The position numbers were made by a program, and so were the translations under genes. This document shows, piece after piece, positions 34,553 to 44,309 of a stretch of DNA of 64,000 bases. Numbering within the stretch: the first letter of the stretch is position 1; each line of letters starts with the position of its first letter. The stretch covers positions 563,218 through 627,217 of the forward strand of contig CM022949.1 of assembly GCA_012931725.1 (NCBI GenBank), read 5' to 3'. The notes beneath the pieces are model-generated. The model saw only the letters and a list, made by a program, of their open reading frames with translations. It was not told the DNA's origin and did no database searches. The stretch comes from Litsea cubeba. Lineage: Eukaryota > Streptophyta > Magnoliopsida > Laurales > Lauraceae.

Positions 34553-35075
34553 TAGGGGTGTACAAAAAATCCGTCAATCCGTCAATCCGATCCGATCCGA
34601 TCCGATCCGCGGATTTTAATCCGATCCGAAGGCCAACGGATTGGTGACGGATTGGAAATTGTGTAATCCGTTAGCAACGGATCGGTGGCGGATTTCATCC
34701 TTAATCCGCGGATTCAATCCGATCCGATCCATTGTCATTAAATATAAATTAAAAAAAATTATATATATAAAATAAGAAAAAAAATGTAAGGAGTCACTAA
34801 CCTTATGAATAGAATAGACATACAGCTCTCAACTCATGCCCCTTTAATTCGGTGACTTCAAAATTTATGGGTTTTTTCTTCTTTCTTTTTCCATGTAATG
34901 TACAGTAACGGATTGAACGGATTAATCCGATCCGATCCGCTCCTCCACGGATCGGATCGGATCGGATTTCAACAGTAACGGATTGGTGACGGATTACAAA
35001 ACCGTCAATCCGAAGGCAACGGATTGGTGACGGATTTGGCCCAATCCGCACCAATCCGATCCGTGTACACCCCTA
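34553..35075. mobile_element. MITE built of repeated ATCCGA words, 523 bp
   Basis: Ends TAGGGGTGTACA and TGTACACCCCTA are perfect 12-bp inverted repeats. Both halves are dominated by ATCCGATCC, AACGGATTGGTGACGGATT and their complements, so the element folds back extensively. A 5-bp TATAT repeat flanks it, but in AT-rich context this is weak. The terminal sequence is hAT-like, but the superfamily is not settled. Confidence 0.65.
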
Positions 35076-35199
35076 TATATTCATCCCAACAAGTTACAAT
35101 TGCATATAAATCCACTTGATTCATCCCCGTGCGTCTTGCCCTTCAGATAAAGAACCAAATGGTTTGCAGCTTCACACATCAAAGACGACTATATATATA

Positions 35200-35561
35200 T
35201 TCAGGTGAGAACTAGTTCTCACATATTATATGAGAACTTTTTTATGTGCCCAATTGTGGACCCCATTTGGGAATGGAAACAAAGGGGATGGAAAGATCTA
35301 TGTGAGACCACCCTAAGTATCAAGTTTGACTCCAAACACATGACCCTAACCCCCTCATCCGTGGCCTACAAGTTTAATGGCTTCATATTCAAAAAAACAT
35401 TCAACCCTCAATCCAATGGTTAAGTCCATTTGGATGTGTGCAATCCTTGGGATTAGTGACTATCAAGGGGTTCCCTATTGGTTGCTAAGTTTGGATGAGT
35501 TGCTAGTTGGGCCCCGTAAAAAAGTTCTCATATAATAGGTGAGAACTAGTTCTCACTTGAA
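35200..35561. mobile_element. MITE with 44-bp terminal inverted repeats, 362 bp
   Basis: The outer arms read TTCAGGTGAGAACTAGTTCT on the left and, inverted, TTCAAGTGAGAACTAGTTCT on the right. They continue to a shared TATTATATGAGAACTTTTTT and differ at only two positions of 44. Each arm contains the palindrome GAGAACTAGTTCTC. The target is an (AT)n tract, so the duplication cannot be defined. Copies A and B lack it. The internal 72-aa frame is not recognisable. Confidence 0.75.
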
Positions 35562-35879
35562 TATTTCTCATATATATATATATATATATGCTTCCATACA
35601 TATTAATTTACTTAATTCACTGCCATCCATCCACATGTTACTTATCTAACGGTACGCTTATTATAGATTGATCCATTCATTTCTATAAATTTTCATAATA
35701 TACGAGAATTCTCTAGATAATTTTTTTTTGCATTCAGGATGATTATAGAGTTTCCAAAACCTTGCGGACCCTTTAAGATCTCCATCAAAATCTATCTGTC
35801 CATTTGATCACACTTGCATCCTACCACTAGAATGATGATGGCGCTCATGTGACTCTAGAAAGCCTCAGACCCTGCCATG

Positions 35880-36059
35880 CGAGTCCAGATATGATAAGGG
35901 AAAACCCCGTGGTGACCGTGAGTGGATCAATTAGGGTCTACCACGTCACCGTGGGCACCCTGCCATGAATCCGGGCAGGAGCTGCCCACTGTAACGTGGC
36001 GGATCCTGAGTGGTTTACTCACGGTCATTGTGCGTCAGGCTACTTAGAGGATCCCGATT
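35880..36059. mobile_element. Foldback insertion, 180 bp
   Basis: An 8-bp repeat CTGCCATG flanks it (35,872-35,879 and 36,060-36,067). Copies A and B have a single uninterrupted CTGCCAT at the same place. The arms pair imperfectly over about 80 bp (TGACCGTGAGT and CACCGTGGGCA against their inverted partners). Terminal bases do not match each other well, so the class is unknown. Confidence 0.6.
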
Positions 36060-37078
36060 CTGCCATGACACATCTTAAATCGTGATTATGTGATATTAGG
36101 CAATAAATGGTTTAGGCTAGACCCAAGACTCACAACTAGGCCTAGACTCATGGGGTTGATTTGAATACGAATTCAAAAACTGATGAACAGGATAACTAAG
36201 ATAATAGTTTCAGACCAAAGAACACATTTTATCAAAGTAGGTTTTCAATTTTACCAATATATAAAATATGCTAAATTGCTAATCATGGGACAGTCCTTGT
36301 TTCTGGATTAAAAGGTGAGCAAAGTAATGTCCGCTATCAGATCATGCGAAACCCTAATTCATTGGACCTCTCAAGATTTACCATCTCAACTTTCAGAAAA
36401 AATAAAAATTTTGGTCCACAGGATGAGTTTCAATTTGAGATTTTTTCAATCCACATGGGATCATGGGTAAAAAAAGTCTGAGTTGATCACTGTGAACTCA
36501 CTCAAATCAAGGTAAATTATTAGATTTTTTCTTTTTTTTATAGAGGGGCAAAATACTAGAATTGAAACTCCTGTTTTTTTCAGCTATATAAGGGTTTGGA
36601 ACTCACACACCCATGAGCTATACAGCTGAGGCTTTTGTAATAAGGGTAAAATACTGCCCACATTGGGTCAGGAGGTCCAAATCTAAAATGACCCACCTTG
36701 CCCAAACCCAAACCTCACTCATCACAACCCTAATGTTGTGGCCCATGTTCAGATACCCTGAGGGATCCTAGCAATCCAATGATTGCGCACTGCCTTCATA
36801 AAAAAGATTAAAGAATTGGACACATGATCGAATCAAAAGGTGGGCCTACCTACAACTGGGTTAAAATTCAGCCCAGTTGGAATACAGGGAAGCCCATGAA
36901 CTAATTTTAAAATCTAATTCAAAACCCAGTAACTCAAACTGTTTAGCAAATCTTATCGTTTAACAAATCTTATCATTAGTGGATTAAATGCAACCAAGTG
37001 TATTAAAACCCTAAAAAGTCTGTGATGCCATTTTTTTTCCCTTGGCATTTCCAATTCCAGTCACTGAAAGAGTTAGAA

Positions 37079-37369
37079 ATGGATTCATCAAAGGAAGAGG
37101 GAGAAGAGAAGGTGAGATGTTGCAGCGACCCACAGGATCCACAGAAGAGGAGAGGAAGGCCAAAGAAGCAGTTCCAAGAAGAGGGAGAAAAGGAGAGAAG
37201 CAAAGGAGTGAGTGTTGTTGGAGAGGAAGAAGCCCATGTTCATGAGGAATCTCCTCCTTGTGAGAAAGATTTTGGCATTGAAGAAGAAGCTGTTAATGAT
37301 AGTAAGCAGCATGTTAATCAGAGGCCCAGACATAGGCGCAAAGGCATACCAAGAAGGGCTGCCACTTGA
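37079..37369 (+). CDS. Small AT-hook protein, 96 aa
   Basis: An intronless frame starting at 37,079, where MDSSKEEGEEK begins; an in-frame ATG 57 nt upstream would add a hydrophobic leader and looks less likely. Residues 23-30 are KRRGRPKK, a canonical AT-hook that binds the minor groove of AT-rich DNA, suggesting a nuclear chromatin role. The rest is acidic and low-complexity, with a basic end RPRHRRKGIPRRAAT. No other domain is visible. It could be a free-standing small gene or the remnant of a larger one. Neighbours give no functional hint. Confidence 0.5.
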   Translation: MDSSKEEGEEKVRCCSDPQDPQKRRGRPKKQFQEEGEKERSKGVSVVGEEEAHVHEESPPCEKDFGIEEEAVNDSKQHVNQRPRHRRKGIPRRAAT

Positions 37370-38817
37370 TGCTCCTCGGCCCAGTTGTGTGGCAATCCAG
37401 ACTGTTCATCAGGTGGGTCCCACTTAGATGGGCTACATGTGTAAGAAGCCCACTTGATTTTGCTACAGAGGCAGGAGATGAGTTTGAATTCTGAATAAGT
37501 TTCTCAGTTTGAATGAGTCTTTGATTAGTTATTCTGTTTTTGTCTTGTTCACTCTGTTATAAATCCTGAAAATGTTGTCCTTAAACTTTGTACAAATGAG
37601 ATATTTTACAGTCCACAGCATTGATACGGTTACACAGCTGATGACCCATTCATTGTAATCAGTAGGGAAAAAAAAATTTACATGTGTATCCATGGTGGGC
37701 CCTACTGGATGAGGTCTGGACCACCAGATGATAATGGTGCAGGGGAAAGTCCTGATAACATCTCCTTTCGCTATTGTACCAAAAGACAGATTTTTTTTCT
37801 GTCATCTACATAATAAATTATCTCAAAACATGGGACTGTTGATTTTTATTTATTTATTTATGATGTGGGTAGCCATGGTTTTTTTTTTTTTTGTGTGTTA
37901 GAATCCCTGAGGTCTGTTGATATGTTCTATTGGTATTCAAATGAGCTCAGTGGCTGTAGCAAAGGAGTGCAAAGTAGTGTTTTTACAGTCAGCAAAGAAG
38001 GGGACACTCCATGTCTTACCATCTGCTGATGGGACCCATGTGTGATCATAGTTGGTTGGAATTCAATCTACAGAATTGGACGCCCCTCATGTAATCTTGA
38101 TTCCGGGTGCATGAAGTCTACTGTCTCCAATATTATATATAAAAATATCTAAAAAAAATGAGATTCGATGTTCAGGTACAATTTGCAATATCAAATACTT
38201 ATTTGTCGGATATGTTCAAGTACAGTTTGCAATTTCAAATACTTATTTGTCGGGTTTCGAGTCCACGGGTCGAAATCTTTATGGACTCAAAATCGGATTC
38301 ATTTATCAATCATGATTTAAATTGAATTCCAGATCCAAACCCATTTATGAATGGAAACCTAAAATAAATTTCAAACCCGATTTTTTATGAGGTCGAAACT
38401 TCAGAATCAATTATCTGTTTGCAACCCTAGGGGCAAGCTTTCAATTCAGAAATCCACAACCGTCTTCTTTCTCTTCTCTGTCTAAGCAAATGACCGGGAC
38501 GAAAGGGGCCCCCTTTTTTTCTTCCTCTCTTGATTTGAAAAGGAACCCCCTCGTGATTTGAAAAGGGGTTCCATTCCCTATGTAAAGGGGATATGGAACC
38601 ACCCCCTCAATACAGTCAATTTGCCTAATCTCTAAGGTGAAGGAGAGAGAAGAGAGAGAGTTCCATCCTTGGAAACCTAAACTATGGCTTAATCTAAGTT
38701 GCTGTTGGCCATCCATCATCAAATTTAACGATCATCATGGAGTCCATCCTAGCCTCAAATTGTGTAGAGTGAACTAGATAGGACCAATCTTCTCCAATCT
38801 CCACTTGATTGGCATTT
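37370..38817. other. Spacer downstream of the AT-hook ORF
   Basis: Probably starts with the 3' UTR of the AT-hook ORF, then AT-rich sequence with T-runs near 37,878. A short direct repeat (CAATTTGCAATATCAAATAC / CAGTTTGCAATTTCAAATAC) lies at about 38,180-38,250. The 93-aa minus-strand frame at 38,441-38,722 has no recognisable domain. Confidence 0.4.
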
Positions 38818-38982
38818 ATGGTGTTCTGTTTTTTTCTTTTTCTTTTATAAGGTAAGCACTCACACACCCATAAACATTCGCATAAGTCCCTCATTATCAG
38901 TGCTATGGCCGGGACTGATCTCTAATTGTTTATGTGGAAGGGATGTGTGCCGCACCAACTGCGCTATCAGTGGATTGGCTGG
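38818..38982 (-). mobile_element. tRNA-derived SINE, second family
   Basis: The minus strand starts near GATAGCGCAGTTGGTGCGGC, a perfect tRNA-type A box (TAGCGCAGTTGG). A weaker B-box region GATCAGTCCCGG follows, and the element ends in an A-rich AAAGAAAAAGAAAAAAAC tail. The direct repeat TTGGCATTT (38,809-38,817 and 38,983-38,991) flanks it, extendable to 12 bp with one mismatch. Distinct in sequence from the SINEs at 457 and 4,061. Confidence 0.6.
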
Positions 38983-38991
38983 TTGGCATTT

Positions 38992-40588
38992 TCTTGAAGC
39001 CGAGCTATGCAGCAAAAAGGCAGGAAGGTAGGGTTCATTGTCAAAAGTGGAAGGACTGCCATGGATGAAGGCATCTTTTGAAAAGTTCCCATGGGCTATT
39101 TCTAACCAAATCCTCCCATAAATCAATTTAGTGGGTCAGGATGCGCAGAAACTTGACTAAGCCTGGGCCCTTTCGTTATTGAGCCCAATTTTTAGCCCAG
39201 ATCTAGCTCACAAGCCTCGAGGCTAGGTAAGCACTAGAAAATAAGGCCCAATGGCAGTTCATGGGCTTACTAATACAACTCATATCCAGCACAATACGAA
39301 CTGGGCTCAAACTGACTTGGCTCGTGAACACCTATAATTTAAGTATTTTACCTCATGAGTCGGTCGAAAATGGACTGGGTTACAAAAATATGACTTTAAA
39401 TGGGTCTGAAACATTAAGGGCCCAGGAGAATCTTGCAATGGATTTTTTATCAATGATGTGACGGTTGTTCCCTTGACATTTTCAAATTTTATGGATCATG
39501 GGACCACCTTCTAGACCGTTTTCAAATGTAGGACCCTTCCCTTCAAATTTTATGGATCCCGCCATGACGAATCATAGTTTGCACCGAAATCTCACAATGA
39601 TATTTGAAATTCTTTTGGGACACCGAAGTATGCTCATTGATAAATATCATTGGAAAAAACTAATATTTAAATTTTAAATTGTTCATAAACATGACCCCGC
39701 TAGTTTTTATCATCTAAAAAGGCTTTTCCTCAATCATATTTATTCTGATATAGGTATAATTATAACTAAAACATAAGAAAGTAACTAATTTTATAACTTA
39801 TAGTGGATATAACTCAATTTGGATTAGAAATTTATGAAATAAAAGAACACGAGGTGAAAATAATTTTGAGTGGTTTAGATTTTATTTGTGAGCTTCAATG
39901 ACTGAAAATATTAATATTGTACTGTGCACGATTATATTTACTAAGTGTAAATAACTAAAGTAAGAAAATTGTAAGATGATTCTGCTTTTCTTCAACAAAC
40001 ACGTTACCACTTGGCCTCTAACTTTTAAGTTTATGCAAAATTCAAGATGAGGGTATCCCATATCTGCTACTCGGAGACGGCGTGTGGGCAACTCTTGGCT
40101 AATCTAATACAATAGAAATCATTATATTTCCATTTATGATTTATTGAATAAATGGCCTGGGCAATGAATTTCTATTTATGTAATAAATCACTCAATAACA
40201 TTAGCAGATTCTTTATCCTTAAACTCCTCCCTTTCATTTTCTTTTCTTTCCTTTCTTTTTAGGCAAAATTAGTGAAATGTCCCTATAAGTGAATGTATCC
40301 AGCCTCCAGTCCAAGGAAAAATTTATTAAGGCCTCTGGTCAGCTAGACTGTTTGCAGCCATAGGTCCCTATATCCATATGATCACATTTTTCAGGACTAA
40401 TTTGCCCTTCCAACTGTTTTAGGCATAAAATTTTGAAATTTAAAATTTTAAATCTTGTATTCTCCCTCCTTCTTAACTTCTCACGATCAGGTCTTCTTCC
40501 ACGGCAGCAGCTCTGCTTATCCAATCCAAGTACATAACAGAAATCTGATTCTCAATCGGATCTGAAGAAGAAGTAGAAGAAGTTGGAA
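38992..40588. other. AT-rich spacer
   Basis: No gene or bounded repeat recognised. The last 150 bp lead into the ARM-repeat pseudogene and may be its former promoter and 5' UTR. Confidence 0.4.
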
Positions 40589-41213
40589 ATGGAAGTGAAG
40601 AGACGCACAGATCGCTCTCTGGTACAGTGGCTGAATTCGGATTCTGAGCATATCCGAACCCAAGCCCTCTGCGAGCTCTGCCTCCTCTCCAAGCACGATC
40701 CGGACTCTCGCGCCTACATCTCCGAGGCCGGCGCCATCCACCTTTTCCTCCACCTCCTCTACTCCTCCTCTCCAGCCGCCCAAGAGAACGCCATCGCCAC
40801 CCTCCTCAACCTCTCCATCTCCGACCGGGAGCCCCTCATGGCGACGCCAGGCCTTCTCGACACCCTCTCCCACCTCCTTCGCCACCCCTCCTCCGCAGCC
40901 TCCGCCCAGAATGCCCACCCTCTACAGCCTCCTCGTCGTCCAGGACTACCACCCCATCATTGGCGCCAAGCCCTAAATCGTCTCCGCCCTCGTTGACCTC
41001 CTCCATAACCACTCCTCCCCCACCAGATCCATCAAAGACGCCCTCAAGGCGCTTTTCGGCATCGCCCTCTACCCTTTAAAGCACCCAAGGATCGTCGACC
41101 TCGGCGCCGTCCCCACCCTCTTCCCCCTCACCCTTAAGGACCGCAGCATCGGAATTATGGAGGACGCCTGTCTTCTGGTTCTTGTTGCAGAACCAGAACG
41201 GGAGAATTATTGA
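40589..41213 (+). pseudogene. ARM-repeat protein (plant U-box/ARM family) pseudogene
   Basis: Starts MEVKRRTDRSLVQWL and carries clear armadillo-type helices: RTQALCELCLLSK, AQENAIATLLNLSISDREPL, then IKDALKALFGIALYPLKHP and VDLGAVPTLF. The order and wording match plant ARM-repeat proteins related to U-box E3 ligases that lack the U-box itself. It is broken in three ways: a frameshift at about 40,908-40,916 (QNA, then ATLYSLL continues in another frame), an in-frame TAA at 40,974-40,976, and loss of homology after about 41,195 with a TGA at 41,213. Intact relatives usually continue with several more ARM repeats. The coding part is GC-rich against AT-rich surroundings. Relict gene; a truncated peptide of about 137 aa remains possible. 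Confidence 0.75.
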
Positions 41214-41599
41214 GTATACCTAAAGACCTCATTCGCATCTTTTTGGAAGAGGCAGTTAATCAAGAGCACAGATCAGTTGAATTCCCTCTATTTCCAGGAG
41301 GAATTCGGTCCTGTTTTCTGATCTTTGATGCATCTATCGGGAAAAGCATATCAGATAACGAATAAGAAGAAGACAGGTATTATGGGCCTGGGTTCTGTAT
41401 CAATTCTAGGTTCGAGTTCGGGTCAGGTCAACCTAATCCACTCGGAGCCCATAAAGCAAAGGATACAGAAATTAAATTGTTGCAGGAAAAAGGCTTGCCG
41501 GTCTCGCAGCCGCCACTGTAGTTTTCTGATCGTTGCCGAACGCAGTCGACGACGCTGCGCCATTGCCAGAGAAGGAAAGCAGCATGGCTGTTATATCAT

Positions 41600-42600
41600 T
41601 TTTGATAAATATATATGCGTTTGTATGAAATTTATCTAAGTTTTCGTGAAATTTATTTACGTTTTTGTCAAGTTTATCTGATTTAATTTTAACAAATTTA
41701 TATGAGTTTCTATCAAATTTATCTAAGTTTTTGTAAAATTTATCTGAATTTTCGTCAAGTTTATCTGAGTTCTGGAGAAATCTATCGGAGTTTTTGTAAA
41801 GTTTATCTGAGTTTTTGACAAATTTATCTGAGTTTTTGCGAGATTTATCTTAATTTTCGTCAAATTTATCTGAGTTCTGGAACAAAATTATTTGAGTTCT
41901 AGAGAAATTTATCTGAGTTTTGGAACAAAATTTATCCGAGTTCTGGAGAAATTTATCTGAATTTTCATCAAATTTATCTGAGTTCTAGAACAAAATTTAT
42001 CTGAATTTGGCAATTTTATTTAAATTTTTGAAAAATATAGTCGAGTTTCTAACAAATTTATCTCCATTTTGAAATTTTTAATTGATTTTTTGAACAAATA
42101 TTTCTGTGGTTTTGGCAAATTTATTTGTATTTTCTTAGATCTATTTGTGTTTTTGAATTTTATTTGTGTCCTTTGAGATTTATTTGTATTTTTTGAAATA
42201 AATTTAATTGAGTTTTGACAAAAATACTTAAGTTTTTGACAAATTTTTCTGAAATTTGGAAAATCGGTTTATCTTAGTAATGGAAAATGTATTTGCGCTT
42301 TTTTAAATTTATTTAAATTTCTTAATTTTATTTATGTCTTTTGAATTTTATTTGCATTTTTTTTAATTTTCTTTGGATCTTTTGAGATTTATTTAAATCT
42401 TTTGAAATTTATTTACATTTTCTGAAATTTATTTGGATATTTTGAAACTTATTTGCATCTTTTTAAATTTATCAACATTCTTTTTGAAATTTATTGCTTT
42501 TTTTTTAATTTATTACATTTTTTTGAAATTATTGCATTTTTTAAAATTTATTTGTGTTATTTTGAAATATATTTGTATGTTTTTAAAATTTAAATTATTG
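41600..42600. repeat. Degenerate AT-rich minisatellite, about 1 kb
   Basis: Dozens of imperfect units of roughly 20-25 bp based on AAATTTATCTGAGTTTTTG, drifting toward AAATTTATTTGCATTTTTT at the right end. Units near 41,700-41,950 are most alike; those past 42,300 are most diverged. It begins shortly after the ARM pseudogene breaks off. The open frame at 42,433-42,633 is a by-product. Confidence 0.85.
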
Positions 42601-43002
42601 AGATTCCATTCATCATGGCCAATTAATTGTTAGTTGACCATTATTAATGTGATATCACACCAATCATGGGATATGATTTAAAGAAATGGCAAATTAGACA
42701 TTTTAGGTGTGAATAAGTGTGAGAGTGACCTTTTGGATGCCTGATTTTTTTTTGTGGACATAAGACAATAAAGTGACATGTTCAGTGACCCGTCGCCGAA
42801 TGCCCCTTCTTTTTATTCACTCTATTTTTCTTTTCTCACAAATCAACTAAGATTGTATAACAGTACTTTTAGAATCAATAATTCATACACTTAAATTTGA
42901 CAACGGGGGGCATCCACCACAAAATAAAGGTCCCACATAATCTAAACAAAAGGAGATTTAAGAAACTAGGGCCAGCTGCCCTTTAGTTCCACCCATGATT
43001 AT

Positions 43003-43317
43003 AAGGGTCAGTTTGTTTGCATTACATATAAATCGAGCACACAGAATTATAATTTAAGTTATTAAAATTGAAAATCAAAGGTTAATTTTAAAAAATAAGC
43101 ATCAAATAACCTTTCAATATAGAGGAAAGTGATCAGGTCTAATCTATATGATCTTCATCTTACCATAACCTTGATTCCTTCGACCCTACCCTCTTTGATA
43201 GTACTTTGGTAGAGTTTATATATACTACCCAGAGCTTCTATGTATTTTAATGCAACCAAATAATTACTTCATTTTACCTTAAATTCCTACTTATTTTAAT
43301 AAAAACAAACAGGGCCT
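43003..43317. mobile_element. Candidate MITE with GTTTG-type ends
   Basis: Left end AAGGGTCAGTTTGTTTGCAT and inverted right end TAGGCCCTGTTTGTTTTTAT are imperfect inverted repeats about 315 bp apart. Such GTTTG-type ends occur in plant MITEs. No clear target duplication, so the boundaries are tentative. Confidence 0.4.
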
Positions 43318-43541
43318 ATGTATACAAATAAATTTGACAAAATCATCCCCACATATTATAAAGACCACATGATGATGGTGTTGATAATGGTGATGATGAT
43401 GAATATATGTGGCTTATAAATTCATGTTTAATTACATAGAAATACAGCATATATGACAATGAGGGGGTTTTTTCTCCTCAATAGAACAAAACAATGGAGG
43501 AAATTATGGTTATATATTGCTAAATTATCCCTGAAGCTCCT

Positions 43542-44192
43542 CTAGCCATGCAAGACACCAGAAAACCTCCAAGGGGTGCAGCTCAAAGCCCAGACCAAAC
43601 CTTCCATCCCTCTCCTCTTCCTCAGATCCTTGACTCTCTTTCCCCCCTTCGGTCCAGGCCACTTCGCTGCTGCCGCCGTCATGGGGCTACCAAAAGATGA
43701 TGACATTGAAGACGAGCTCGAATTACTTGGCGATGGGGAAGGTGACCAAGTTGAATAGTAACCCTCATAGCTCCATGACTCAAAGCTCTCCTCCGAACCA
43801 GTTTGACTTTGATTTTCACTCTTTTGAGCCTTGGTGACCTTAGTCTTCTTCCAAAACCACAGCCTTGATTGGGTGGAGCCCTTGCTCGCCGGGCGGTGAG
43901 CCACACTCAATCTCAGCATGGCAGGAGGAGGGCTGAGGGGCGGGAGTGGCGCAGTTTCCGGCATGATCTTGGGTGTTCCGGGCTGCACTTCCCATGCGAA
44001 TGGCACTTTCCCGGCGACCCGATAGTAAATTCTAGAGGAGAAGCCCTTGGAAGAGTCCCTTGAGACAATTCTATTGAAGAAGACCTCCTCTCCTTCAAAT
44101 AGAGAGGTGGTGGTGCAGCAGCTGTTGGGCTTAGTTGGATTTTTCTCGCTTGGGTTTGTTAGTTTCTTGGAAATAAGACCATTGCACTCCAT
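43542..44192 (-). CDS. DUF688-type plant protein, 216 aa
   Basis: A single-exon minus-strand gene. The start at 44,192 (MECNGLISKK) is chosen because the open frame continues upstream into AT-rich leader and across the likely TATA box. Residues about 55-75 contain YYRVAGKVPFAWEVQPGTPK, the signature of the plant DUF688 family, whose biochemical role I do not know. After it come a Pro-rich stretch (PLPPLSPPP), a Ser-rich segment around 130-175 and a basic patch KGGKRVKDLRKRR; the end is TPWRFSGVLHG. No signal peptide or membrane segment is evident. The ORF is uninterrupted and its base composition exceeds the flanks in GC, as expected of a working gene. Confidence 0.75.
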   Translation of the reverse strand: MECNGLISKKLTNPSEKNPTKPNSCCTTTSLFEGEEVFFNRIVSRDSSKGFSSRIYYRVAGKVPFAWEVQPGTPKIMPETAPLPPLSPPPAMLRLSVAHRPASKGSTQSRLWFWKKTKVTKAQKSENQSQTGSEESFESWSYEGYYSTWSPSPSPSNSSSSSMSSSFGSPMTAAAAKWPGPKGGKRVKDLRKRRGMEGLVWALSCTPWRFSGVLHG

Positions 44193-44290
44193 TTTCAAAT
44201 GAGATAGAAGAAGAAGAAGCAGCTGATTTGGAGGATGTTCTATATTTCTCTTTGGTGTTGTAAGTTGGAGGAAGAGAAGAAGAGAGAAGG

Positions 44291-44309
44291 TGTATATATA
44301 TATAGAGTG
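44291..44309 (-). promoter_or_regulatory. TATA box of the DUF688 gene
   Basis: The minus strand reads CACTCTATATATATATACAC about 100 bp upstream of the start codon. This is a well-placed plant TATA element followed by a CT-rich leader. Confidence 0.6.

Larger units (their letters stand above)
27226..36800 (+). repeat. Segmental duplication, copy C
   Basis: The backbone contains blocks X (27,226 to about 34,200), Y (35,090-36,630) and Z (36,636-36,800), so this is the only copy with all three. Example match to copy A: GGCTTTCGTTCTAATTGAAT at both 32,380 and 16,901. It carries the LTR retrotransposon and five smaller insertions, most of them demonstrably absent from copies A and/or B. Confidence 0.7.

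Noticed and set aside
38441..38722. 93-aa minus-strand ORF
   Set aside because: No domain, poor codon pattern, and no promoter or splice context.
41325..41639. 104-aa ORF after the ARM pseudogene
   Set aside because: No homology to ARM repeats or other families; ends in minisatellite.
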